DNA of 56,035 nt from Tepidibacillus decaturensis (GCF_001561915.1 NZ_LSKU01000001.1:408311-464345), one strand, 5' to 3'; counted from the stretch's first letter, positions 8,095 to 18,291 are shown. Numbers and translations: made by a program. Notes: a model not told the origin generated them from the sequence alone.

Positions 8095-9534
8095 ATGATA
8101 GTACAATTAACCATTATCCAACAAAATGATAGCCATAGTCATATTGAACCACATTGGGAAGGTTTTTATGGCCGTGAAATCCGTTATGATATGACAGGTG
8201 GTTTTGCACGGATTGCCCAATATGTGAAACAACAAAGAGAAAAAAACCCCAATCTTCTCTTTATCGATAATGGAGATCTGTTTCATGGAACAGGCCCAGC
8301 ATTGTTATCGAAAGGTGAGACTTTGATTCCTGTAGTATCCAATCTTGGTCTTGATGCATGGGTTCCCGGGAACTGGGATTATGCCTATGGTCCTAAACAA
8401 TTGCAAAATTTAGCGAACCGTCTCCCATTTTCCACGATCGCTTGTAATGTATTTGATTCGGTACATGGAATCCCTCTTTTTCTACCATATATTGTGAAAG
8501 AGATGCAAGGATTAAAGGTAGGAATGATTGGTCTCACCTTTCCATATGAAGATCAGACGATGCCCCCGTCTTTTTCGGAAGGTCTCTCATTCACTTTAGG
8601 ATTAGAGGTGTTGCCTAAATATATCGAGCATCTACGTACAAAAGAGAAAGTAGACTTGGTTATTTTAATCGAGCATATTGGCCTACCATTATCTCAAAAA
8701 TTAGCGACACTAGTAACTGGTATTGATGTGATCTTAAGTGGTCATAGCCATGACCGGATTAAACGGCCAATGAAAATTAACAATACATTAATTATCCAAT
8801 CTGGTTCTCATGCATCTTTCCTAGGGCAATTGGATTTGAAAATTTCAAATGGGAAAATCATCGACTATACTCATCAACTTATTCCCTTGCTTACAGATCA
8901 ATTTGAGGAAGATCCTCTTATAAAAGAGCTGGTTGATCAAGCTATCATTCCTTATCAAAACCTGCAAGAGAATGTCGTTGGCAAGACAACCATACCACTT
9001 CATCGAATGTTCTTATTAGAGACTCCGATGGACCACTTCATTACAGATGCCTATATGCATCACATTAATGCAGATATTTCTTTTTCTCATGGATGGCGTT
9101 ATGGTGTTCCAGTTCTTCCAGGATCGATTACTATGAAAGACATCTGGCAAATTATTCCTTCGAATCCCGAACTATTTACAGTAGAAGTTGAGGGAAGAGA
9201 ACTCATGCAAATCTTAGAAAAAAATCTAACTTCCGTCTATGCTAGTGATCCATTTCAACAGATGGGCGGTTATATTTTGCGATCAACAGGACTCTATATA
9301 GCATTCAAACCATATAACGGGGAAGGTAATCGGATCGAATATGTGGAAGTAAATGGAGAACCCCTTAAACTTGATAAGTCCTATAAAATTATTGGAGCAG
9401 GCCAGCAGGACTTTAGGGAACTTGGAAGTCGAAGAAAGTTCTTAGGGATTAAATCCCATGATGCGATTGTTCAATATCTAAAGGAAATTAAAGAGTATAA
9501 GGGGAGAAACAGCAATTATGTAACTAGTATTTAA
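8095..9534 (+). CDS. yunD: 5'-nucleotidase/2',3'-cyclic phosphodiesterase family metallophosphatase (YunD-like)
   Basis: A 479-residue member of the UshA-type family. Metal-binding motifs of the calcineurin-like domain are in order: QNDSHSH near residue 10, DNGDLFHG near 59, GNWDYAYG (Asn general acid) near 93, EHIG and GHSHD near 218. The C-terminal 5'-nucleotidase domain follows from about residue 290 (LETPMDHFITDAY, FSHGWRYGV). No signal peptide is visible, so it is probably cytosolic like B. subtilis YunD, not periplasmic like UshA. AAAGGAGTGGAGTGA precedes ATG 8095. It follows the MazG-like gene by 55 bases, so both may serve nucleotide metabolism. Confidence 0.88.
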   Translation: MIVQLTIIQQNDSHSHIEPHWEGFYGREIRYDMTGGFARIAQYVKQQREKNPNLLFIDNGDLFHGTGPALLSKGETLIPVVSNLGLDAWVPGNWDYAYGPKQLQNLANRLPFSTIACNVFDSVHGIPLFLPYIVKEMQGLKVGMIGLTFPYEDQTMPPSFSEGLSFTLGLEVLPKYIEHLRTKEKVDLVILIEHIGLPLSQKLATLVTGIDVILSGHSHDRIKRPMKINNTLIIQSGSHASFLGQLDLKISNGKIIDYTHQLIPLLTDQFEEDPLIKELVDQAIIPYQNLQENVVGKTTIPLHRMFLLETPMDHFITDAYMHHINADISFSHGWRYGVPVLPGSITMKDIWQIIPSNPELFTVEVEGRELMQILEKNLTSVYASDPFQQMGGYILRSTGLYIAFKPYNGEGNRIEYVEVNGEPLKLDKSYKIIGAGQQDFRELGSRRKFLGIKSHDAIVQYLKEIKEYKGRNSNYVTSI

Positions 9535-9544
9535 GTTCCGTTGA

Positions 9545-9574
9545 AAAACTCTTCTGTAGTGGAAGGGTTTTTTT
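9545..9574 (+). terminator. Terminator after YunD-like gene
   Basis: AAAAACTCTTC and GAAGGGTTTTT pair around a short loop, with one G-T pair, and continue into a T run. Confidence 0.85.
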
Positions 9575-9677
9575 ACGGAATAAGTCACTCTTTTATGCGT
9601 ATCTTAAAAGGTATCTAAATCCTGTAGGTCTGTCTTTCTTTTAAATAAGCAATTATGAAATTGTTTTAAATAAAAAA

Positions 9678-9707
9678 TTGACTTACTCTACTACATTAAA
9701 GCATAAT
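9678..9707 (+). promoter_or_regulatory. Likely sigma-A promoter of the UPF0237-UPF0210 operon
   Basis: TTGACT (9678-9683) and CATAAT (9702-9707) are separated by 18 bases and lie 70 bases before the UPF0237 start. Assigned by match to consensus only. Confidence 0.5.
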
Positions 9708-9776
9708 AATATCAATATTCTTTTTTTAGTTTATTAGGAAAGGGTATCATTAAAATTTTAGATTGAGGTGAAATAA

Positions 9777-10055
9777 ATGAATGAGAAAAAAGCCGTAGTA
9801 AGTGTCATTGGAAAAGATCAAATAGGTATTATTGCTCAAGTAACAAGTATTTTAGCAGAATATCGAATTAATATTTTGGATATTAGTCAAACGATTCTCC
9901 AAGATTTTTTTACAATGATGATGATTGTCGATTTGTCTAATGTAGAGGGAAAAGTGGATCAAGTGAGGGAAGATCTAAATAAACTTGGAGAAGCCCTTGG
10001 CCTAAAAATTAATGTACAGTTAGACGAAATCTTTAAAGCGATGCATCGCATATAA
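9777..10055 (+). CDS. ACT domain protein, UPF0237 family
   Basis: A 92-residue protein made of a single ACT-type regulatory domain with the N-terminal signature [20 protein letters not shown], followed by [23 protein letters not shown] domains bind small ligands, often amino acids. No catalytic domain is present, so it probably acts as a ligand sensor or partner. It is 16 bases ahead of the UPF0210 gene, an arrangement conserved in many Firmicutes. GAGGTGA precedes ATG 9777. The ligand is unknown; the nearby 5-oxoprolinase genes make an amino-acid-derived ligand a guess worth testing. Confidence 0.9.
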   Translation: MNEKKAVVSVIGKDQIGIIAQVTSILAEYRINILDISQTILQDFFTMMMIVDLSNVEGKVDQVREDLNKLGEALGLKINVQLDEIFKAMHRI

Positions 10056-10071
10056 GATAGGAGGGACAAGA

Positions 10072-11433
10072 GTGACTTTAGCATTAACTGAAATGATGGA
10101 AACCATCCGGATGGTTCAAATGGAAAACCTCGATATTCGTACTGTAACTCTAGGAATCAACCTTCGTGATTGTTATGATACGGATTTTGAAAAAATGAAA
10201 GAGAAAATTTATAAAAAAATAACTACCTTTGCAACAGATTTAACCAAAGTGGCACAAGAAGTTGAAAAGGAATTTGGCATACCTATTATAAATAAACGAA
10301 TTTCAGTCACCCCTATAGCAGAAATATTAGGAAGTTGTACAAAAGAACAGGCAGTTGAAATAGCAAAGACTCTTGATAAAGTAGCAATCGATTTAGAGGT
10401 TGATTTTATTGGTGGTTTTTCAGCCTTGGTACATAAAGGTATGACTAAAAGCGACCAAACCTTAATAGAATCTATACCTGTCGCTTTGTCAACTACACAA
10501 AGGGTTTGTGGCTCAGTATCAGTTGCAACGACAAAAACCGGAATTAATATGGATGCTGTGAAGTTGATGGGACACGTAATAAAGCAGGCTGCTGAACTTA
10601 CTGCAGACCAGGATGGGATTGCTTGTGCGAAATTAGTTGTTTTCTGTAACCCAGTTGAAGATAACCCTTTTATGGCCGGAGCTTTTCATGGTTCGGGAGA
10701 AGGCGAAGCGGTACTCAATGTTGGCGTTAGTGGGCCTGGGGTGGTTTTAAATGCTTTAAAACGTTATCCAAATGCTGATCTTGGAGAGATAGCAGAAGTG
10801 ATTAAAAAAACAGCATTCAAAATTACAAGAGCAGGAGAACTAATTGGTAGGGTCGTAGCAAAAAAATTAAATGTTCCTTTTGGAATTATGGATTTATCTT
10901 TAGCTCCAACGAATGCTATTAATGATAGCGTAGCTGAGATTTTGGAAGAAATCGGACTTGAACGTACTGGAACCCATGGTACGATTGCTGCATTAGCTTT
11001 AATGAATGATGCGGTAAAAAAAGGTGGTGCAATGGCTAGTTCTTATGTAGGGGGACTAAGTGGTGCATTTATTCCTGTAAGTGAAGATAACGGAATGATT
11101 CGAGCAGTAGAAGAAGGTGCATTAAGTTTAGAAAAATTAGAAGCGATGACAAGTGTTTGTTCGGTAGGATTAGATATGATCGCTTTACCAGGCGATGTCA
11201 CTGCTTCAACACTATCATCTATTATTGCTGATGAAGCTGCTATAGGGGTAATTAACAAAAAAACAACTGCTGTACGCGTTATCCCTGTTCCAGGAAAATC
11301 TGAAGGTGAACTTGTGGAATTTGGAGGTTTATTAGGTCGTGCCCCAATTATGAAAATCAATCATTTTTCTTCTGAAAAACTTATTAACCGTGGTGGACGA
11401 ATCCCAGCACCTCTTCAAGCATTAAGTAATTAA
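10072..11433 (+). CDS. UPF0210 family protein (DUF711, PFL-like fold)
   Basis: A 453-residue conserved protein of unknown function, full length for UPF0210. Recognisable stretches are [16 protein letters not shown] near the start, [36 protein letters not shown] in the middle and [16 protein letters not shown] near residue 360. The fold resembles pyruvate formate-lyase, but I see no glycyl-radical motif. The GTG start at 10072 follows AGGAGGGACAAGA. It is co-transcribed with the ACT-domain gene upstream; ycsG begins 63 bases downstream with its own strong ribosome binding site. Confidence 0.9.
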   Translation: MTLALTEMMETIRMVQMENLDIRTVTLGINLRDCYDTDFEKMKEKIYKKITTFATDLTKVAQEVEKEFGIPIINKRISVTPIAEILGSCTKEQAVEIAKTLDKVAIDLEVDFIGGFSALVHKGMTKSDQTLIESIPVALSTTQRVCGSVSVATTKTGINMDAVKLMGHVIKQAAELTADQDGIACAKLVVFCNPVEDNPFMAGAFHGSGEGEAVLNVGVSGPGVVLNALKRYPNADLGEIAEVIKKTAFKITRAGELIGRVVAKKLNVPFGIMDLSLAPTNAINDSVAEILEEIGLERTGTHGTIAALALMNDAVKKGGAMASSYVGGLSGAFIPVSEDNGMIRAVEEGALSLEKLEAMTSVCSVGLDMIALPGDVTASTLSSIIADEAAIGVINKKTTAVRVIPVPGKSEGELVEFGGLLGRAPIMKINHFSSEKLINRGGRIPAPLQALSN

Positions 11434-11496
11434 AAATATTCTTTTACAAGGAACATATATATTTTTAAAAAGTAAGATTTGAAAAGGAGGATATTT

Positions 11497-12724
11497 ATGA
11501 GTAATGGTCCATTACTGCCAAACACATCTATGGGTTCAAAAAAAATATTAGTGTAATATTAGGAGCCATTTTTATTATGGCTACATCAGCAATCGGCCCC
11601 GGGTTTTTAACTCAGACTGCTGTTTTCACTGAAAAATTTATGGCTAATTTTGCCTTTGCAATTTTAGCCTCGATTATCATTGATATCGGGGCTCAAGTAA
11701 ATATTTGGAGAATCATCGCAGTATCTAGAAAGCGTGGGCAAGATGTTGCTAATATGGTCTTGCCAGGACTAGGAAGTTTAATCGCCATCTTAATCGTTAT
11801 AGGCGGTTTAGCATTTAATATAGGAAACGTTGCTGGGGCAGGTTTAGGATTAAATGTTATCTTTGGTGTTAGTCCAACTACTGGAGCGATAATTTCAGCC
11901 ATCTTTGCTATCATTGTTTTTAGCTTAAAAGAAGCAGGCAAAGCAATGGATATTATTGCTCAAATTCTTGGCGGAATTATGATTTTAATGGTAGGATATG
12001 TGATGTTCATCTCCAACCCACCTGTAGGAGATGCACTTGTTAAGAGTATTTTTCCTGATGATTATAGTATATTATTTCTGCCAATGATCACCTTAATTGG
12101 TGGTACAGTAGGGGGATATATTACTTTTGCTGGAGGACACCGTTTGCTAGATGCTGGGATTACTGGGGAAAAAAATCTGCCATATATAAACAGGGCTTCG
12201 ATATATGGAATCTTAGTAACTGGATTAATGAGAATTTTGCTGTTTTTAGCTGTTTTAGGAGTGGTATATGCTGGGAATAAGTTGGATCCTTCCAACCCGC
12301 CTGCATCAGTCTTTCAAATCGCTTTAGGTGACTATGGCTATAAGTTTTTTGGTATTGTTCTTTGGTCTGCAGCGATTACTTCCGTAATTGGTGCAGCTTA
12401 CACAAGCGTATCATTTTTACGTTCTTTCCACGCACTTTTTGATAAATATACTAATTTTATCATCATGGGATTTATCATTTTCTCAACGTTAGTTTTTGTG
12501 TTAGTTGGTAAGCCAGTAACAATATTGGTAATCGTTGGTTCTTTAAATGGATTAATTTTACCTTTAACATTAGGATCTATATTAGTAGCTTCTAGAAATA
12601 AAAAATTGTTGGAGAAACCTATCGCCATCCAACTTGGATGATCATTTTTGGAGCAATTGCCGTATTGATTACATCCTATATCGGGTGGGTATCTCTTCAA
12701 GGAATCGCTGAATTGTGGAAATAG
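11497..12724 (+). pseudogene. ycsG: Nramp-like transporter YcsG, broken by two frameshifts
   Basis: A polytopic membrane protein of the Nramp superfamily, in the place occupied by ycsG beside the pxp genes in Bacillus. The central frame (11577-12641) contains ATSAIGPGFLTQTAVFT, the helix-1 region corresponding to the metal-binding motif of true Nramps, and about ten hydrophobic segments. The natural start, ATG 11497 with AAAGGAGG, reads MSNGPLLPNTSMGSKK and stops early; one extra A in the run 11538-11545 joins it to NISVILGAIFIMA. At the other end, one extra base near 12618-12619 turns the spurious IAIQLG ending into HPTWMIIFGAIAVLITSYIG, ending at TAG 12724. The restored protein is 409 residues. 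A role in uptake linked to 5-oxoproline metabolism is inferred from context only. Confidence 0.82.
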
Positions 12725-12732
12725 TAACTCTT

Positions 12733-12776
12733 TTACACAGGGAATAATAAAAATGTTATCTCCTGTGTAATTTATT
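12733..12776 (+). terminator. Hairpin after ycsG
   Basis: TTACACAGG (12733-12741) pairs with CCTGTGTAA (12762-12770) across a 20-base loop, followed by TTTATT. A long loop makes it a modest terminator. Confidence 0.5.
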
Positions 12777-12904
12777 TAATACTTTCATTAAATTATATGA
12801 AGCAAATTATTCAATGTCTTCTTATCAATGTTTTGCTTTTTTATGATCTTTATGTTAATTTTGTAAAATAAAAATATGTAGACTTTTTTTGGAGGAAGGA
12901 GTAT

Positions 12905-13651
12905 ATGAACCTAGATTTTCAGCCACTAGGGGATACAGCAATTCGAGTATCTTTTGGAAATGAAATTTCTAAAGAAATTAATCAGGCGATTCGTTTATTC
13001 ACAAATGGTTTAAGTCAAAACCCAATCTATGGGGTTATTGAATGGATTCCAACTTATGCTTCCCTAACTATTTTTTATAATCCTGCATTAATTGCATATA
13101 AAGAAATGTTGAATAAGTTAATAGAGATTAAAGACCATATTAAAGAAACTAATTTACCTTCAGCAAAGATATATGAAATCCCGACCTATTATGGCGGAGA
13201 AACAGGACCAGATTTAGCTTATGTTGCAAAATATAATAATCTTACTGAAGATGAAGTGATTTCCATCCATACGGGTACTGATTATTTAATTTATATGATC
13301 GGGTTTGTACCTGGTTTTCCATATTTGGGTGGTATGTCAAATAAGATTGCTACTCCGCGTCAAGAGAAGCCAAGAACCCGTATTCCAGCGGGATCCGTTG
13401 GTATTGCTGGTGAACAGACTGGTATTTATCCGTTAGAGACACCTGGAGGCTGGCAAATCATCGGAATCACTCCACTTAAGCTATATGATCAAACAAAGGA
13501 ACGTCCCATTCTCCTATCAGTAGGACATTACTTAAGATTTGTAAGCGTTTCATATCATGAATATTTAGAAATAAAGAAAGCAGTTGAAAACGGGAACTAT
13601 CAAGTAAAAACTTACAAAAAGGAAGAGGGGATGGATTATGTATTCAATTGA
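12905..13651 (+). CDS. pxpB: 5-oxoprolinase subunit PxpB (KipI)
   Basis: A 248-residue protein with the KipI/allophanate hydrolase subunit 1 fold. Motifs include GDTAIRVSFGNEI at the start, PTYYGGETGPDLAYVAK near residue 97 and GFVPGFPYLGGM near 140. With PxpA and PxpC it forms the ATP-dependent prokaryotic 5-oxoprolinase that converts pyroglutamate to glutamate. KipI was first described in B. subtilis as an inhibitor of the sporulation kinase KinA. ATG 12905 has GGAGGAAGGAG ahead. Its 3' end overlaps pxpA by 14 bases. Confidence 0.93.
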   Translation: MNLDFQPLGDTAIRVSFGNEISKEINQAIRLFTNGLSQNPIYGVIEWIPTYASLTIFYNPALIAYKEMLNKLIEIKDHIKETNLPSAKIYEIPTYYGGETGPDLAYVAKYNNLTEDEVISIHTGTDYLIYMIGFVPGFPYLGGMSNKIATPRQEKPRTRIPAGSVGIAGEQTGIYPLETPGGWQIIGITPLKLYDQTKERPILLSVGHYLRFVSVSYHEYLEIKKAVENGNYQVKTYKKEEGMDYVFN

Positions 13652-14411
13652 TTTAAATAGTGACTTAGGAGAAAGTTATGGAAATTATCGTATTGGTAAT
13701 GATGACGAGGTGCTAAAATATATTACTTCTGCTAATATTGCGTGTGGATATCATGCTGGGGATCATAATGTTATGATGAAAACAGTAAAAAAAGCGAAAG
13801 AATTAGGAGTAGGGGTAGGAGCACACCCAGGGTTCCCTGATTTAAGTGGTTTTGGACGAAGAGAAATAAGAATGTCCCCTGAAGAAATTTACAATATGAT
13901 GATTTATCAGATAGGCGCATTATTGGGTGTAGCTAATTCACAAAAAGTAAGTGTTCAACATGTAAAACCACATGGTGCATTATATAATATGGCATCAAAA
14001 AATAAAGAAATGGCTATGGCGATTGCTAAAGCAGTGAAGGATTTAGATAAAGAGTTGGTTTTATTTGCTTTAGCTGGTAGTGAACTTTATAAAGCAGGGG
14101 TAGAACATGGACTGAAAGTAGCCCAAGAAGTTTTTGCCGATCGTACCTATCAGCCAGATGGCACATTAACTTCTCGTTTACAACCAAATGCGATAATTCA
14201 TGATCTTGATTTTGCTGTTGAACGTGTGATTCGAATGGTTAAAGAGGGAAAAGTAAGAGCAGTAAATGGAGAAGATATTGATATTCAAGCAGACACCATT
14301 TGTGTACATGGGGATGAACCACAAGCTCTTTCATTTGTTAAGACACTAAGAGAAAAATTGAAACAAGAAAAGATCATGATTAAAAATTTTGGAGTGTCCT
14401 CGAATGTCTAA
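13638..14411 (+). CDS. pxpA: 5-oxoprolinase subunit PxpA (LamB/YcsF family)
   Basis: A 257-residue LamB/YcsF family protein. The N-terminus IDLNSDLGESYGNYRIGND is the family hallmark, followed by NIACGYHAGDHNVM, GVGAHPGFPDLSGFGRR, VKPHGALYNMA and EVFADRTYQPDGTLTSR; the acidic and histidine residues line the active-site cavity. It works in the PxpABC 5-oxoprolinase complex. GAGGGGATGGATT precedes ATG 13638. It overlaps pxpB by 14 bases and pxpC by 8, so the three genes are translationally coupled. Confidence 0.94.
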   Translation: MYSIDLNSDLGESYGNYRIGNDDEVLKYITSANIACGYHAGDHNVMMKTVKKAKELGVGVGAHPGFPDLSGFGRREIRMSPEEIYNMMIYQIGALLGVANSQKVSVQHVKPHGALYNMASKNKEMAMAIAKAVKDLDKELVLFALAGSELYKAGVEHGLKVAQEVFADRTYQPDGTLTSRLQPNAIIHDLDFAVERVIRMVKEGKVRAVNGEDIDIQADTICVHGDEPQALSFVKTLREKLKQEKIMIKNFGVSSNV

Positions 14412-15351
14412 ACCTTTATTAAAGGTAATCAAACCTGGGTTACTCACCACTGTTCAAGATTTAGGGCGGTTAGGCTATCAACAGTATGGAATTGTCGCTG
14501 CAGGTGTAATGGATGCTTTTTCAATGCAAATAGGCAATTTACTGGTTGGCAATCCAAGAAATGAAGCAGTCTTAGAAATTTCAATAATTGGACCCACTTT
14601 GCAGGCGTTAGATGATATGTTGCTTGCTATCTGTGGTGGTAATCTTTTTCCTACAGTTGATGGGAAAAAAATAGACATGTGGAAGAGTTTTATATTAAAG
14701 AAAGGACAAATTCTTTCTTTTGGTGCCCCAGTTGAAGGTGCAAGAGCCTATTTGAGTATTGCAGGCGGGTTTGATATTCCTATCGTAATGGGAAGCAAAT
14801 CAACTTATATAAAAGCCGGAATTGGTGGATATAAAGGTCGTGCTTTACAAAAAGATGATATTCTATTTGGTAAAGGAATTCTAGAAAAAAGATATGTTGG
14901 ACGGTTACTTCATTATGATGAAATTCCGACATATAAAAGTGAGATTCATGCTAGGGTTATTTTAGGGCCACACCTTAATTATTTTACTGAAGAAGGAATT
15001 CAGATCTTTTTAACCCAAACTTTTGAAATTTCATCTCAATCGGATCGAATGGGATACCGTTTAAATGGTCCCCAAATTACACATCTTTCTACTGCTGATA
15101 TTATTTCAGATGCTATCCCCTTTGGCGGAATTCAGGTTCCATCAAACGGTCATCCAATCGTTTTAATGGCAGACCGACAAACAACAGGTGGATATACTAG
15201 AATTGCTACCGTTATTTCAGTTGATTTACCTTTATTAGCGCAAGCATTACCAGGCCATACCATTCGTTTTTCAAGTATTTCTGTAGAAGAAGCCCAGGTT
15301 TTATATAAAAAAAGAGAGAATTTGTTTTATACTCTATCATTACTAGCTTAA
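14404..15351 (+). CDS. pxpC: 5-oxoprolinase subunit PxpC (KipA)
   Basis: A biotin-dependent-carboxylase-like, KipA/allophanate hydrolase subunit 2 family protein of 315 residues. Motifs include VIKPGLLTTVQDLGRLGYQ at the N-terminus, GVMDAFSMQIGNLLVGN, GARAYLSIAGGFDIP and MGYRLNGPQI. ATG 14404 is preferred over an in-frame TTG at 14389 because GGAG lies at a normal distance and the family starts just before KPGLLTTVQDLGR. It is the last gene of pxpBAC; a terminator lies 130 bases downstream. Confidence 0.93.
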   Translation: MSKPLLKVIKPGLLTTVQDLGRLGYQQYGIVAAGVMDAFSMQIGNLLVGNPRNEAVLEISIIGPTLQALDDMLLAICGGNLFPTVDGKKIDMWKSFILKKGQILSFGAPVEGARAYLSIAGGFDIPIVMGSKSTYIKAGIGGYKGRALQKDDILFGKGILEKRYVGRLLHYDEIPTYKSEIHARVILGPHLNYFTEEGIQIFLTQTFEISSQSDRMGYRLNGPQITHLSTADIISDAIPFGGIQVPSNGHPIVLMADRQTTGGYTRIATVISVDLPLLAQALPGHTIRFSSISVEEAQVLYKKRENLFYTLSLLA

Positions 15352-15483
15352 ATTTTAAAAAACACTAACCGTAAAAACAATACCTATAAAAAAAGCTCTT
15401 TACCATAGAAAAGCAAGAATGGAGCAATTTCAAAAAAATAATCGCAAAAAGGTTTTTATAATAGGTAAAAAGTGAAATTAGTA

Positions 15484-15519
15484 AAAACATCCCTCTTGGA
15501 ATAATGGGGATGTTTTTTT
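15484..15519 (+). terminator. Terminator between pxpC and the Wadjet operon
   Basis: AAACATCCC (from 15485) pairs with GGGATGTTT around a loop of about 13 bases and is followed by a T run. It isolates jetA from pxp transcription. Confidence 0.85.
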
Positions 15520-15573
15520 ATGTTTGTTTGATATACTGTAACTGAGAAAATTTTTAAAAATGTGAGGAAATCT

Positions 15574-17085
15574 ATGAATGATCAAATGTTAAGAGCGATA
15601 TCAGAGGTTACCTATTTAACGACAGATAATGCATGGCGATACCGTTCAATCCTACGTTATTTTTATCAACAGCATGAACGATTACGTCATTATCTATTCC
15701 CAGAGGAAATCTATGAATATTTGAAACAAAACTTTCACTTTCAAGAATATACAGAAGAACAATTACAAAATGACTTGAACCAATTAGTTCAGTGGAAAAA
15801 TATCATTCCCCGTCAAGAGACAGGAAGAGTTAATTCAATTGAGGATTTTAAGAAAAAGAAGTTTCGCTATCAGGCGACTCCCTACACCATTGAAATTGAA
15901 CGGATGGTTCAAGGGTTAGAGAAATTAGGGGATTCTTTCGGTGGATCATTGGAAAAGACCTTATTTGATCGATTGCTTGAATCCTTATATCAACTCACTG
16001 CTTATCACGAAAATCCCTTTCATAAAGGCAAACGTGAATATGATGTGGACAAGCTAGATAATGAGGCATTATATCGTTTGTGGGAAGATATGTTTGATCA
16101 ATTTCGGAAAATGGCGGAAAACGCTACAGATTATATTGCCTATCTTAAAAGTGAGAAGGTTGAAGAGGTCATGATGACTGAAACATTTCTCGCCTTTAAG
16201 GATGCTTTAACCGAATATCTACGGAATTTTATGTCTGCGTTACAACGGTCTTCCTTTAAAATCGAATCCGTTTTGCATGATACTAAGACTGATTTTATTG
16301 AGCATGTGGCTAATCGTATTGCAACCTATCAACTATCGATTCCTCGTTTAATAAATCTACCAAATGAACAGGATCTAATTCAGCAATCGATTGATCAATG
16401 GCAAAGCTTACAAAAGTGGTTTCTTGGTGAAAATGGTCGTGAAAGTGAACTTTCCTTTTTGCAAAATGAGACGAACGAGACTATTCGACGGATGACTCGA
16501 TTTGCACAGCGAATCGGAGAAAGAAGTCAAAATTTCCGTAGTCGCCGAAAGGATTATCTTCATTTAGCGAAATGGTTCGCTGAGATGCAGGATATACAAG
16601 AAGCGCATAAACTATCGTCTGTTGTCTTTGGTGTTTTTCATACGAGGCATTTTCAAACAGATGGCATAGAGACAGAAGATATCTATTCCGAGGTTTGGGA
16701 CCAACCCCCTACGATCTTTACTTTAAAACCAAGGATTAAACAATACAAGGAAAAAACCAGACCTGGAATCATTGTGAACAAAGAACGAGAGAAAAAAGAG
16801 ACACTTCAACAATATTTGCTAGAAAAAGAGGCAGAACAGAAAATGATGGAACAAATAATGAATCAAGATCGAATTGTACTTAGTCAATTAACGATAGTAG
16901 ATCCATACGTACGTAAAACCCTTTTGAATTGGATTGCAAAAGCGATGGGAAATAAAGAACAAATCGGTAAAACAGAAACGGGTAGACGATTTAAATTATT
17001 ACAATTGAATGATTCTATGATTCAGCTTGAGTCAGAAGATGGATGGTTAAGAATGCCCAATTATGTTTTCTATTTCATAGATTAG
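15574..17085 (+). CDS. jetA: Wadjet type I subunit JetA (DUF2397 / TIGR02677)
   Basis: A 503-residue protein, first gene of the Wadjet anti-plasmid operon. The N-terminus (AISEVTYLTTDNAWRYRSIL) and a winged-helix-like segment followed by long helices match the DUF2397 family. In Wadjet, JetA is the kleisin-like subunit that bridges the SMC-like JetC heads. ATG 15574 is chosen because GAGGAA stands 5 bases upstream; an in-frame GTG at 15562 overlaps that site. jetB starts 9 bases after the stop. Function follows from the conserved jetABCD order and the established Wadjet work. Confidence 0.93.
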   Translation: MNDQMLRAISEVTYLTTDNAWRYRSILRYFYQQHERLRHYLFPEEIYEYLKQNFHFQEYTEEQLQNDLNQLVQWKNIIPRQETGRVNSIEDFKKKKFRYQATPYTIEIERMVQGLEKLGDSFGGSLEKTLFDRLLESLYQLTAYHENPFHKGKREYDVDKLDNEALYRLWEDMFDQFRKMAENATDYIAYLKSEKVEEVMMTETFLAFKDALTEYLRNFMSALQRSSFKIESVLHDTKTDFIEHVANRIATYQLSIPRLINLPNEQDLIQQSIDQWQSLQKWFLGENGRESELSFLQNETNETIRRMTRFAQRIGERSQNFRSRRKDYLHLAKWFAEMQDIQEAHKLSSVVFGVFHTRHFQTDGIETEDIYSEVWDQPPTIFTLKPRIKQYKEKTRPGIIVNKEREKKETLQQYLLEKEAEQKMMEQIMNQDRIVLSQLTIVDPYVRKTLLNWIAKAMGNKEQIGKTETGRRFKLLQLNDSMIQLESEDGWLRMPNYVFYFID

Positions 17086-17094
17086 GTGGAAAAA

Positions 17095-18291
17095 ATGGAG
17101 AAACAAAATTTGATATTTGATGAAGTGGCACAAGAGGTTTTAGAGGATTTATTTGAACAATTTTGGATTCTACGTGAGAAGGATCCAGAGAAATACCAGA
17201 TGATTCGGGAGAGAGAACATGCATTAAGGGATTATTTTCAGGAAAAATTTGGTTACCGTTTCATTGTGCATCGCCATTTTGCGAAATTAGAAAAAATTCC
17301 AGTTGATCCAGAACCATGGATGGGAATTCAAATGTTTATACATCCACGTGATTATGCCTTGTTTGCATGTGTATTAGCCTTTTTAGAGGGGAAAGCCGTT
17401 GATGAGCAATTTCTATTAATGGAAATTGTCGAAGACCTGTTAAGTATTTATCCAAGAGAGGAAGGAATCGATTGGACCAATTATGAACATCGTAAGTCTC
17501 TTGTTCGTGTACTCAAGTTTTCTGAAGAGATAGGAATTGTAAAGGCTGTAGATGGAGATATTGAAGGTTTCTCGCAAACAGAAAACCATGAAGTACTTTA
17601 TGAAGTTCCGCTCATCTCTCGTTATTTTATGCGATCCTATCCAAAGGACCTATTTCAGTTTGAGTCTATGGAAGAGATTTTGAAAGTAGAGTGGATGGGA
17701 GAAGAAGCGAATACAGGAGCGATGAGGAGATATCGAATCTATCGAAAGCTATTCTTGTCACCTGTACTCTACAGTGAAGGAGTACAAGATCCTGACTTTC
17801 AATATCTACGGAATTATCGGAATCGATTACGGGAAGATATTGAGTCTCATACACCCTTTCAATTGGAATTATATAAAAATACAGCAATGCTCACATTACC
17901 TGAACGAAAAGCACGCTTTCATTTATATCCAGATAATAAGGGAATTATGGACGTTGCTTTGCAATTTTCGAGTATTGTACGGGAACAACAAGTTGAAGAT
18001 GAGATCCCAATTCAATGGGATGGTTCTTTATTATTGACTTGGTTAGATTTTGAACGATGGGTAGGATTTTGCAAAGAAAAATATGGGATAGGTTGGAGCA
18101 AGGAACACCGTGAAGCCTCTATTCAAGAAACCACAATAAAATTATTTCAGCTTTTAGAGGATTGGAAATTGGCTAGAAGAGAATTGGATACAGGGGCAGT
18201 CATACTTTTACCAGCATTAGTGCGAATGATTGGGCGTTATCCAGATGATTTTAACGGAAATGAGGAGGTAGGAGAAAGTGAAGGGGAATAA
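17095..18291 (+). CDS. jetB: Wadjet type I subunit JetB (DUF2398 / TIGR02678)
   Basis: A 398-residue protein of the DUF2398 family with the characteristic EVLEDLFEQFWILREKDPE start, a YRFIVHRHFAKLEK segment and C-terminal winged-helix-like repeats. In the Wadjet complex JetB is the KITE-type accessory subunit on the kleisin. ATG 17095 has AGGTGG 5 bases upstream; the in-frame GTG at 17086 abuts the jetA stop and has no site. Its end overlaps jetC by 14 bases. Confidence 0.93.
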   Translation: MEKQNLIFDEVAQEVLEDLFEQFWILREKDPEKYQMIREREHALRDYFQEKFGYRFIVHRHFAKLEKIPVDPEPWMGIQMFIHPRDYALFACVLAFLEGKAVDEQFLLMEIVEDLLSIYPREEGIDWTNYEHRKSLVRVLKFSEEIGIVKAVDGDIEGFSQTENHEVLYEVPLISRYFMRSYPKDLFQFESMEEILKVEWMGEEANTGAMRRYRIYRKLFLSPVLYSEGVQDPDFQYLRNYRNRLREDIESHTPFQLELYKNTAMLTLPERKARFHLYPDNKGIMDVALQFSSIVREQQVEDEIPIQWDGSLLLTWLDFERWVGFCKEKYGIGWSKEHREASIQETTIKLFQLLEDWKLARRELDTGAVILLPALVRMIGRYPDDFNGNEEVGESEGE

